Source: Lacrimispora amygdalina (lineage in GTDB: Bacteria > Bacillota > Clostridia > Lachnospirales > Lachnospiraceae). Taken from it: 64,000 bases of DNA. The notes under the pieces are model-generated. The model ran no database searches. It saw only the letters and a program-made list of their open reading frames with translations, and had not been told where the DNA came from. Below are positions 37,086-44,732 of the stretch, in pieces. Position 1 is the first letter of the stretch. Each line of letters begins with the position of its first letter. Location: the NCBI RefSeq assembly GCF_003432035.1, contig NZ_QOHO01000027.1:1-64000 (forward strand), read 5' to 3'. The position numbers and the translations under genes were made by a program.

Positions 37086-38294
37086 TCAGAATAATTGAAA
37101 TTCCTGGTTCATCTCATCAACCACCCTTTTAAAACCAGGGGATTCTAAAAAGGATTGGCGATATTTTGATAAATTCTTTTTCATATTCTCATCTTTTATT
37201 ACCTGAAGAATCAACGCCTTTAAATTATCTTTCCTGAACTCTTGGGTATTTGCCATAAACAGCTTTCCGCAGCCATCCGCTTCCACTACTCGTCCATTGC
37301 TGGCCTGTTCTGCATGCCCGGGGCATATAATAAGGGGAGTTTCATAAAGAATAGAATCACTGATGCTGTTAAAACCTCCGTGGGAGATAAACAATACAGA
37401 ACGCTTTAGTACGTTGCGGTATTCTTCCAGACTGAGGTTTTCGTATATCTTTACATGATCCGGTAAGTTGACTTCATTCACTTTATTGTTTTTGTTGCCG
37501 CCAAAAGATACTACAACCTGATATCCCAAGTCTTTGGAGGCATCAATGCAGATATCCCAGTAGGTATGGCTGAAGCAGATGGTCCCAAGGCTGATAAATA
37601 TGGTGTCTTTTTTCTCGGTGAGAGTTTCTTTATCCACAAAGGCGGGGCCTACAAATTTAACATTAGAAGGATATTTATAGCCGCCGGGATGAAAATCCTT
37701 AGATGTCACCACCATGGTGAATTTTCCTTCCGGCTCCATGATATTCCATGGTTTGTCAACCACCTTGCCATACTGCTTTTCCAGCCGTTTAATGATAGCG
37801 TTAAATTTCATGATATAGGGAATGGAAACCGCCGCGCTTTTTACCAGACTCAGTGTAAATGCAGGCGTTTCTTTCATCATGATCTTATCTCCCATAAAGC
37901 TGCTTACAAAATACACATACGGAATCTGAAAGTACCTGGCAGCGATCTTGCTCCAGATGGCTAAGGTATCGCATATAATAAGATCCGGCTTCTCTTTTTC
38001 TACCTCTTTCATGATGAAGGGAAGAATCTTCTCCGTAAATGTATAAAATATATAAAGCAGATTCATAAACTGGGACTGGAGTTTCTCGTCTGCAGCAAGC
38101 GTATTGTAATAATGATAGAAATCATCAGGATATTTCCGTAAATCCACTCCATCCATCTGGTCAAACTTGTGGAAATACTGCTCAAAGGTATAGTAGATAA
38201 GGGTTACATTTCGCCGGGACAATTCCTTACACAGGTTGAGCTGCGGGTTTACGTGTCCTGATACCGGAAGACTGATAAACATGATCTTTTTCAA
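37086..38294 (-). CDS. GT1-family glycosyltransferase (macrolide/UGT-like)
   Basis: A 402-residue GT-B enzyme. The N-terminal acceptor domain starts MKKIMFISLPVSGHVNPQLN. The C-terminal donor domain has FISHGGFNSISDSILYETPLI with PGHAEQASNGRVV, the family-1 signature of natural-product and macrolide glycosyltransferases. It probably attaches the RmlAB-derived deoxysugar to the acyl/polyketide product. The start is a TTG at 38294, with GGAG 10 bases upstream, inside the 3' end of rmlA (68-base overlap). The next in-frame ATG at 38282 would cut the first beta strand. Confidence 0.9.
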   Translation of the reverse strand: MKKIMFISLPVSGHVNPQLNLCKELSRRNVTLIYYTFEQYFHKFDQMDGVDLRKYPDDFYHYYNTLAADEKLQSQFMNLLYIFYTFTEKILPFIMKEVEKEKPDLIICDTLAIWSKIAARYFQIPYVYFVSSFMGDKIMMKETPAFTLSLVKSAAVSIPYIMKFNAIIKRLEKQYGKVVDKPWNIMEPEGKFTMVVTSKDFHPGGYKYPSNVKFVGPAFVDKETLTEKKDTIFISLGTICFSHTYWDICIDASKDLGYQVVVSFGGNKNNKVNEVNLPDHVKIYENLSLEEYRNVLKRSVLFISHGGFNSISDSILYETPLIICPGHAEQASNGRVVEADGCGKLFMANTQEFRKDNLKALILQVIKDENMKKNLSKYRQSFLESPGFKRVVDEMNQEFQLF

Positions 38295-39030
38295 TTTCCT
38301 TTTTCTCCTTCTCTTCTAACTCTTTCATTAAAACTGTTGCCTCATATAACTGTTCGAAGGTTCCCGCATCGGTCCATTTGGAAGTTAAAATTCCATAGGT
38401 AAGCTTTCCCTGTTCTGCATAATGGTGGAGAACATCAGTGGTTTCATATTCATTTCTTGCGCTTAGTTTCATCTGTTTCAACAGTTCAAATACCTCTGGC
38501 TTAAAAATCCATAAACCGGTGTTTACATAATTGGAAAAGGGCTCTTTCGGCTTTTCCACCAGCCTGGTGATCTTATTTTTCTTAAATTCAACAACGCCGT
38601 AAAGCTTTGGATTTTCCGACTGAGTAATGAGAATCTTAGCACTGAATTCTTCCTTTTCTGTTTCAAAAAGCTTTACAAAGGAGGTTAAATCTTCCGTCAC
38701 GATATTATCGCCAAGAATGACCATAAACTCGTCGCCTCTTACAAATTCTTCCGCACATAATAAGGCTGCTCCGGTTCCTTCGTTGCCTTCCTGAATCTCA
38801 TAATGAAGCTTTACCCCAAATTCTTCACCGGTCTTTAACAGCTTGTAGAAATGCCCTAAATATTCTCCGCTTGTTACGATGAGGATATCTTTGATTCCCA
38901 CTTTAGCCAGGGTCTCTATGGGGTAATAAATCATGGGTTTTTTATAGACTGGAAGCAAATGCTTGTTGGTAATGATCGTTAACGGATTAAGACGCGTTCC
39001 GTGACCTCCTGCTAAAATAACACCTCTCAT
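38227..39030 (-). CDS. rmlA: Glucose-1-phosphate thymidylyltransferase
   Basis: A 267-residue nucleotidyltransferase making dTDP-glucose from glucose-1-phosphate and dTTP. The signature MRGVILAGGHGTRLNPLT is at the N-terminus, with NKHLLPVYKKPMI, ILGDNI and LVEKPKEP following. It feeds RmlB in the same operon. The start at 39030 has GAGAGG upstream. The last 30 residues are charged, lie outside the family core, and are encoded by DNA that also encodes the start of the glycosyltransferase. Confidence 0.9.
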   Translation of the reverse strand: MRGVILAGGHGTRLNPLTIITNKHLLPVYKKPMIYYPIETLAKVGIKDILIVTSGEYLGHFYKLLKTGEEFGVKLHYEIQEGNEGTGAALLCAEEFVRGDEFMVILGDNIVTEDLTSFVKLFETEKEEFSAKILITQSENPKLYGVVEFKKNKITRLVEKPKEPFSNYVNTGLWIFKPEVFELLKQMKLSARNEYETTDVLHHYAEQGKLTYGILTSKWTDAGTFEQLYEATVLMKELEEKEKKEIEKDHVYQSSGIRTRKPAAQPV

Positions 39031-39043
39031 AAACAGCACCTCT

Positions 39044-39541
39044 CTACTTATGTGATTTTTTGTTTCTCTCAAGTTCCCTTTTTATTTGTTTTTTTAAAAC
39101 AGAATATCTCCAATTCATAAAAGCCAGATGATTTGGAACCAGGCAAAAAACATAATATTTATGCACAAACTTATTTTTTCCAGATAGTATATGAATATTT
39201 TCCAGGATGACTCCGCCATCAGCGGGGTGTAAATTAAAGTATGCCCTCCCGCTCATGGGGCCGCCTGCTCCGCTAAGGACAATTGATTTTCCCATCACCA
39301 CTTCTGTCACCTTTAATTTGTAATAGAACAGCGGCATGGTAAAACAGATTGTTCCAATGCAGCCTACTTCCAGTTTTTTACGATCAAAGCTGATCCAGAG
39401 GGCTGGTATGAAGTCAAACCAGTTATGGAACTTTTCTCTGTCATACACATATTCAAAAACTATGTCTATATGATTCTTTGAAATGGGAATAAAAACCTGT
39501 GACCGTATCTCTATTTTTTCTTCATTCTTTAACCAATCCAT
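39044..39541 (-). CDS. SRPBCC family protein (polyketide cyclase/START-like), copy 1
   Basis: A 165-residue START-fold protein. It has the N-terminal strand EKIEIRSQVFIPISKNHI, an aromatic-rich FHNWFDFIPALWISF, and a beta-hairpin FYYKLKVTEVVMG before a basic C-terminal helix (NWRYSVLKKQIKRELERNKK). It probably binds or cyclises the cluster's hydrophobic intermediate. The start has GAGGCGG upstream of ATG 39541. Similarity to the second copy at 34441 is only at fold level. Confidence 0.65.
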   Translation of the reverse strand: MDWLKNEEKIEIRSQVFIPISKNHIDIVFEYVYDREKFHNWFDFIPALWISFDRKKLEVGCIGTICFTMPLFYYKLKVTEVVMGKSIVLSGAGGPMSGRAYFNLHPADGGVILENIHILSGKNKFVHKYYVFCLVPNHLAFMNWRYSVLKKQIKRELERNKKSHK

Positions 39542-39564
39542 GGAATATCCGCCTCTGTGGAATA

Positions 39565-41619
39565 CTACTCGTTTTTCATATGACGCAGTGCCTTTTCGTC
39601 CTGTTTTGTCATCAGTTTGCAAATCAGGGAGCTCATAATCTCATTGATCCTGTTTTCTTTTTTAGTCAATTCTGCATTTAGTCCGATTTCTTTTAATAAA
39701 GCTTCAATGGAAATAACATCGTCAGCTTCTGTGGCTTTTGCCTTATCTATGTACATGGAAATGCCCAATTCCTGAAAGCGTTTTACGGTAGGTGTCCCTG
39801 TTGGAGTCAGGCCTCTGTACCGGAAATATTCCGGCAGCATACCTTCTTCTCCTCCAACTTTAATGGTAGTGTCTTTAATGAATTTATCTTCTACGCCATT
39901 TTCTTTCTTTCGCTGGGGCCAGTGATAATCTTCCAGTTTCAAACCACATGCTACATTAAAAGCGTTTTGAAGCTGATAAATACGCTCTCCTGCACAGTAC
40001 ATGTCTTCATCGGTTAAATCCATATTGAATATTGCATTTGTGACCTCTGCGAATTCATTAAAATAAGCAGCGCCCGCACTTGGGAGTGCAGTTATGGCAA
40101 AAAGGCACAGTCCCAGGCAGTCAATAACGTACTTATAATTTTCATGCCAGCACACCACTCGGCCTTTTTTCTCCACCTTGGAAAAATTCTTCTCGGCTTT
40201 TGTTTTAAAAATATGTTTTGAAACGACTTCGGAGAAAAATCCGCCAAAAACTGCGGTAAATACATAACCCTTCAGATGATCTGCCCCTCTGGTGGAAGTA
40301 AGATAGCTTAAGGACTTGGCCAGATGAGAATTTGAATGAAGCCCGGAAGAGGACTTTCGGATACAGAATGCATACTCTTCTGCATGCAGCACGATGGAGG
40401 CCCGGTAGGCACCTTCAGCGGCAATATCTCCAATCCCTTCCCTGCGGCAGATCTTATACATCAATTCTTCCACATCATCTGGATTACCAAATTCATAGGT
40501 CTTTTCCGGATCTTTAATGATTCCTCTTTGATAACACTCTAAGAGAAACCCAATGGTGGAGCCGCCCTCAATGGCGTCAAACCCAAGATTATCACTTAGA
40601 TTTTTCAGATGAAGTATGCTGGCCCAGTCAAAGATACCGTTTAACGGGCCAATACCTGCTACGGCTCCATAGTCCAGACGATCTCCTTTTTCTCCTTTAT
40701 ACCGTCCTTCTTTGATCTCATATTCTCTGGCGCACCCAACCGGGCAGTAGATACATGCTTTTCGTTTCGTCTCATGTTTGTATAAAAAGTTTTCGGCATA
40801 TAAGTCTTTGACCTTTTTATCATCGGCCGCCTGAAAATTCCGGATTGGCAAGGCTCCCTGTTTGTGATACCGTTTGATCAGCATTAAAGTTCCCTGAATG
40901 CTTCCGGATTTTAAAATGACCGATGCACGGCATTTTTTGATCCACTGATCCCGGATTTCCTTAATCTGCTGTGAATCAAATACCTGAGGTTTTCCAATCT
41001 TTCTTTCTACTACAATGGCTTTCAGCCTCTTCGCCCCCATGACACAACCCATGCCGGTTCTTCCTGCCACATGGCATTTGGACATGATGACGCTTGCAAA
41101 ACGCACCAGATTCTCTCCCGCAGGCCCAATGCATGTAACTTCCGAACCTTTTCCATGACGCTCTGCCAGCAGATCGGTGACCTTCTCCGTCTGCATTCCC
41201 CAGAGCCCGGCGGCATCTAAGATTTCTATCTCCCCGCTGCTCTTAATGAGAACATACACCGGATGACCGGACCTTCCGGAAAATACCAGATGATCGATAC
41301 CCACCGCGCGGAGTCTGACGTTAAATTCTCCGCCCACATTGGAATCTCCATATGCGTCGGTAATGGGACTCTTTGCCGTAATTGTACAACGGTTACTGGC
41401 CGGAAGTCCGGTACCTACACTTGGCCCGACACCAAAAATCAATAAATTTTTTTCTGAAAGCGCATCATATTCTGCCGCATCAGAGTCGTACAAAATCTTT
41501 GTATTGATTCCTGGCCCTCCTATGTAGTTCTTTCTAAGTTCTCTGGTGATCGCTTCTAATTTCACATCACCAGTGGTCAAATTAATATAAGCAATCTGAT
41601 TTTCATGAGTATCTTCCAC
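39565..41619 (-). CDS. Tungsten-type aldehyde ferredoxin oxidoreductase
   Basis: About 684 residues, normal for the AOR family. The N-terminal domain (NYIGGPGINTKILYD, PASNRCTITAKSP) binds the pterin cofactor. The 4Fe-4S cysteines are CIYCPVGC near 290 and a later Cys in DCLGLCLF. It interconverts aldehydes and carboxylic acids with ferredoxin. Next to IorAB and condensing enzymes it may provide or remove an aldehyde intermediate. I prefer the GTG at 41619 (AGGAGG 9 bases upstream); a GTG at 41625 is only 3 bases from the site. The start overlaps the end of agrB. Confidence 0.9.
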   Translation of the reverse strand: MEDTHENQIAYINLTTGDVKLEAITRELRKNYIGGPGINTKILYDSDAAEYDALSEKNLLIFGVGPSVGTGLPASNRCTITAKSPITDAYGDSNVGGEFNVRLRAVGIDHLVFSGRSGHPVYVLIKSSGEIEILDAAGLWGMQTEKVTDLLAERHGKGSEVTCIGPAGENLVRFASVIMSKCHVAGRTGMGCVMGAKRLKAIVVERKIGKPQVFDSQQIKEIRDQWIKKCRASVILKSGSIQGTLMLIKRYHKQGALPIRNFQAADDKKVKDLYAENFLYKHETKRKACIYCPVGCAREYEIKEGRYKGEKGDRLDYGAVAGIGPLNGIFDWASILHLKNLSDNLGFDAIEGGSTIGFLLECYQRGIIKDPEKTYEFGNPDDVEELMYKICRREGIGDIAAEGAYRASIVLHAEEYAFCIRKSSSGLHSNSHLAKSLSYLTSTRGADHLKGYVFTAVFGGFFSEVVSKHIFKTKAEKNFSKVEKKGRVVCWHENYKYVIDCLGLCLFAITALPSAGAAYFNEFAEVTNAIFNMDLTDEDMYCAGERIYQLQNAFNVACGLKLEDYHWPQRKKENGVEDKFIKDTTIKVGGEEGMLPEYFRYRGLTPTGTPTVKRFQELGISMYIDKAKATEADDVISIEALLKEIGLNAELTKKENRINEIMSSLICKLMTKQDEKALRHMKNE

Positions 41620-42247
41620 GATCACCAGCCTCCTTGCTGTATCCGCCTGTTTTTTCCGGAGTTCGGCTGCGGGTATAGGTATTTTGCAAAAGACCCAAAA
41701 TTTCAGTTATCACCATGAGAACAATAGTGAGTATAACAATCCATACTCCCTGGAAACAGGCGGCTGCATAGCACACAAGACCAATAAGCACTTCTATTAC
41801 CAGTACGATTCGGGTACGGATCCCATAAACTTTTTTCTCCACTTCATCTAAAGGTTTATTTAAGTTTTCCACAGGAGCCAGAAATGCCACCAGGCAGGAG
41901 GACAGAATCAGGAATACCAGACCTGCGCCCCGCTCCACCATTTCGGGAGGGGTGCGCAAAAGCAGGAGAATGATAACGATTACCGCATTTGACATTAAAT
42001 AACACAACAATGGGTTACCTGCATGATACCCTCCCGCATGGCAGCGAAGAGGAATGAAAAGTGCCAGAAACAGAAAACTTTCCAGTATCTGCCCCATTGC
42101 AGCTCCTATTAAAGCTGCGGTTAAAATGTTAAAAATATTCAGTAACAGAATCTCAAGACCAAACTGATAAACAGTCCTGTCCTCTTCCTTAAATCTCCCC
42201 ATTGAGATCAGCTGATCAGCTATCATATTGCTTAATTTACTGACCAT
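41603..42247 (-). CDS. agrB: AgrB-type peptide-processing membrane protease
   Basis: A 214-residue membrane cysteine protease that cuts and cyclises the AgrD peptide. The active site is RCHAGGYHAGNPLLC, with His and Cys seven residues apart as in AgrB. Hydrophobic segments follow (AVIVIILLLLR, GLVFLILSSCLVAFLA, VLVIEVLIGLVCYAAACF). It starts 4 bases after the agrD stop and overlaps the AOR gene, so the signal genes are the first two of the biosynthetic operon. Confidence 0.93.
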   Translation of the reverse strand: MVSKLSNMIADQLISMGRFKEEDRTVYQFGLEILLLNIFNILTAALIGAAMGQILESFLFLALFIPLRCHAGGYHAGNPLLCYLMSNAVIVIILLLLRTPPEMVERGAGLVFLILSSCLVAFLAPVENLNKPLDEVEKKVYGIRTRIVLVIEVLIGLVCYAAACFQGVWIVILTIVLMVITEILGLLQNTYTRSRTPEKTGGYSKEAGDRGRYS

Positions 42248-42251
42248 AGCA

Positions 42252-42395
42252 TTAGAATTTTCTTAATTTCTTTACTTCTTTTGGCATCTCTGGCTGATAA
42301 TAAATATATCCACACGCCACATTACTTGTTGTCACTGCGGAAACAAGAGCAAGACCAGACACCATGTTTCCCATAATAACAGATAATTTTTTCAT
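42252..42395 (-). CDS. agrD: AgrD-type autoinducing peptide precursor
   Basis: A 47-residue precursor, too short for most gene finders. It has an N-terminal amphipathic leader (MKKLSVIMGNMVSGLALVSA), a core TTSNVACGYIYY and a charged recognition tail QPEMPKEVKKLRKF. The QPEMP tail and the Cys with aromatic and aliphatic residues are typical of clostridial AgrD. The mature signal should be a thiolactone closing on the Cys, for example ACGYIY or a close variant. A strong AAGGAG site lies 10 bases upstream. It is followed directly by agrB. Confidence 0.92.
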   Translation of the reverse strand: MKKLSVIMGNMVSGLALVSAVTTSNVACGYIYYQPEMPKEVKKLRKF

Positions 42396-42448
42396 TTTTA
42401 TACACTCCTTTGTATTAGAATATTAAGTTAAGTTACTTAATTTCGCAT

Positions 42449-42476
42449 AGTATAGCATAACCTTTTTCGCTGTGAA
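42449..42476 (-). promoter_or_regulatory. Putative promoter of the agrDB-biosynthetic operon
   Basis: On the minus strand, TTCACA (42471-42476) and TATACT (42449-42454) are separated by 16 bases and lie about 55 bases before the agrD start. The leader has a short inverted repeat (TTAAGTAACTTAA). No clear pair of LytTR-type boxes could be picked out by eye. If regulation follows other agr systems, AgrA binds just upstream, in the 42480-42600 region. Confidence 0.5.
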
Positions 42477-42633
42477 ATATCTTTTCATTTTCTCTGTAAA
42501 AATAAGCAAATTCTCTTATATTTCTTTTTTCTTCTCTTTTTTTCTCATTTTACCGCACTTTTTTTCTACTTTTTTTAACATTACTATGATAAAATGTTAT
42601 CTAGTAAAAGAATGGAAGGAGACAGAGAATATC

Positions 42634-43371
42634 ATGATTAAAATTGCAATCTGTGATGATGAGCCCATATTTATTGAGCAGATTAAATCCATGATAAAAA
42701 GCACATTATCAGGGGCACAAATCTCTTACTTAACCGATTCTTTCACATCAGGGGAGAGTTTGTGTGAAAAACTAAAAGGAGGTACTTTTTATGATTTGGC
42801 ATTTCTGGATATCAGTATGAATGGTATGAACGGCATTGAAGCCGGGGAAAGATTGAGACACTATTTTCAAATTAAAAAAACGATTATTATCTACATTTCT
42901 TCCTATGATAACCGGGCAAAAGAAGTTTTCTGCTTAGACACTTTTCGCTTTTTGTCAAAGCCCATTGATCCTGAGCTTTTTAAAAAAGATCTTTTAAGTG
43001 CCTGTAACCGGTTAAGTGAAATACGGGATGATTTTTTTTGTTTTAAAGATATCACCAGAGGACAATGTAATATTCCCATTGAAGATATTATCTATTTAGA
43101 AATATCCAAAGGTCATAAAATCAATGTAATAACGAAAGACATCATCTATGTTTTCTATGGAAAACTATCGGAGGCATTTAAGAAATTAGAAACAAAAGGA
43201 TTTTTATTGATTCATCATTCCATTTTGATCAATTATTATCATATCAGGCAGATCTCTTATGAGAAAGTACTCATGTCTAATGACGCTGAACTGGCAATCA
43301 GCGGCCCAAAACGGAAGGAAATAAGGGCGAACTATATGCAGCTCAGGAAAAATAAGGAAGATGACAGATGA
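42634..43371 (+). CDS. agrA: LytTR-family response regulator (AgrA type)
   Basis: A 245-residue regulator with an N-terminal receiver domain (ICDDE acidic pair, phospho-Asp59 in LAFLDISMNG, Lys in FLSKPID) and a C-terminal LytTR DNA-binding domain (about 135-240). The start at 42634 has GGAAGGAGA upstream. The frame is open back to 42472 but this would read across the promoter region. It overlaps agrC by 4 bases. It probably activates the divergent agrDB-biosynthetic operon and may control itself. Confidence 0.9.
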   Translation: MIKIAICDDEPIFIEQIKSMIKSTLSGAQISYLTDSFTSGESLCEKLKGGTFYDLAFLDISMNGMNGIEAGERLRHYFQIKKTIIIYISSYDNRAKEVFCLDTFRFLSKPIDPELFKKDLLSACNRLSEIRDDFFCFKDITRGQCNIPIEDIIYLEISKGHKINVITKDIIYVFYGKLSEAFKKLETKGFLLIHHSILINYYHIRQISYEKVLMSNDAELAISGPKRKEIRANYMQLRKNKEDDR

Positions 43372-44702
43372 ACGTAATTATTACATATTTATTTATGAAT
43401 ATCCTTCGAACTTATGTGATATATGATTTTATTGATACATTCCTCAAAAAAAGGAAAGCCCCCGTCTGGGTCATTGGAATTGCTTATACGGCCTACTATC
43501 TTGCAGGGGCATATCTGTATTTTAATTTATTTAATCCAATTTTAAATATCGCATTTAATCTGACTGCCTTTTTTGTAATTTGTTTTTTATATAAAACTTC
43601 AGTATTTAAGCGCCTCCTTGCTGCTTCTTTTATTTACATCCTGTCTCTTACAAGCGAAGATTGTACGGCGGCAGCACTCGTTCTTTTTATAGGAGCTTCT
43701 TTTAAAACCATAATACAACAGGACCATTTTGTAATCATTGGAATCATCTTATCAAATACTATGATGTTTGGTCTGGTTAAATGGAGTAAAGTCTTTTTTT
43801 ATAAACAGGAGGTTTATAACGCAGATATTAAACCGCTTCGCTGGCTGGCTATGTTTTTGATTCCTGCGGGAAGTATCTATATCTTAAACAGTATGACATT
43901 GGAGATAATCTCCAATCAGACTGAATCTTCATTTTTATTGGCAAGTGCAACTCTTATTATGCTGGTCATTAATATTTTACTGTTTTACTTATATGATAAG
44001 CTTTTGCTGGAAGAGAATTTAAAGTATGAGAATCTTCTGCTCTCCCAGCAGAACGCTGCCTACGAAAAGCAATCGGTTCTGATCCAGCGGTTTCAAAAAA
44101 GTCTGCGGGAAGACCGCCATAACCTGCACAATCATCTGGCAGCCATATCCGGTCTGGCTGAACAGGGGCAAAACGCAGTATTGATCGAATATATTAAAAA
44201 GCTTACGGTCAATGTAAAAGTCCAGGAAGCCGGGATCAACAGCGGGCACCCCGTTATTGATGCATTAATTAACAATAAGCTTTATCTCTCCCAGCATTTT
44301 TATGTTAAAACGGATGTAAATATCCGTCTGCCCAAAATTCTTGAAATAGATAAGATGGACCTCACCATTATTTTAGGAAACCTTTTGGACAATGCACTGG
44401 AAGCCTGTATTAAACTTCCAAGAGAGCAAAGGGAGATCCTCATCCAAGTTTCCGCTCTCCACGGTGTTCTTACTATACAGGTGGTAAATACCTATGATTC
44501 CTCCCAGCTAAGTATCAAAGACGGAAAACCATACTCTACAAAAAAAGATAAGACCTGGCATGGAATCGGGCTGAATTCCGTTAATCATACCATCAAAAAA
44601 TATAACGGAGTTTTTGAATGTAATTACGGCGAACCTCAGGAAGGAAAAAAAGGACTCTTTACTGTAAATGTTCTGTTATATCTGCCTGATGAAGCTTTCT
44701 AA
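43368..44702 (+). CDS. agrC: AgrC-type sensor histidine kinase
   Basis: A 444-residue membrane kinase. The N-terminal half has about six hydrophobic helices that would bind the peptide signal. The cytoplasmic part carries the phosphoacceptor region LREDRHNLHNHLAAISG (HPK10-type) and a GHKL ATPase domain with NLLDNALEACIKL and WHGIGLNSVNHTIKKYNG. Together with AgrA, AgrB and AgrD it makes a complete quorum-sensing circuit, split over two divergent transcripts. Confidence 0.91.
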   Translation: MNVIITYLFMNILRTYVIYDFIDTFLKKRKAPVWVIGIAYTAYYLAGAYLYFNLFNPILNIAFNLTAFFVICFLYKTSVFKRLLAASFIYILSLTSEDCTAAALVLFIGASFKTIIQQDHFVIIGIILSNTMMFGLVKWSKVFFYKQEVYNADIKPLRWLAMFLIPAGSIYILNSMTLEIISNQTESSFLLASATLIMLVINILLFYLYDKLLLEENLKYENLLLSQQNAAYEKQSVLIQRFQKSLREDRHNLHNHLAAISGLAEQGQNAVLIEYIKKLTVNVKVQEAGINSGHPVIDALINNKLYLSQHFYVKTDVNIRLPKILEIDKMDLTIILGNLLDNALEACIKLPREQREILIQVSALHGVLTIQVVNTYDSSQLSIKDGKPYSTKKDKTWHGIGLNSVNHTIKKYNGVFECNYGEPQEGKKGLFTVNVLLYLPDEAF

Positions 44703-44732
44703 CCACATGTTATGTAAGAAAAGGAGAATACC

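Noticed and set aside
42472..42633. N-terminal extension of the response regulator starting at GTG 42472
   Set aside because: The receiver domain starts exactly at ATG 42634 behind GGAAGGAGA; the extension is T-rich, hydrophobic by composition and crosses the promoter region.
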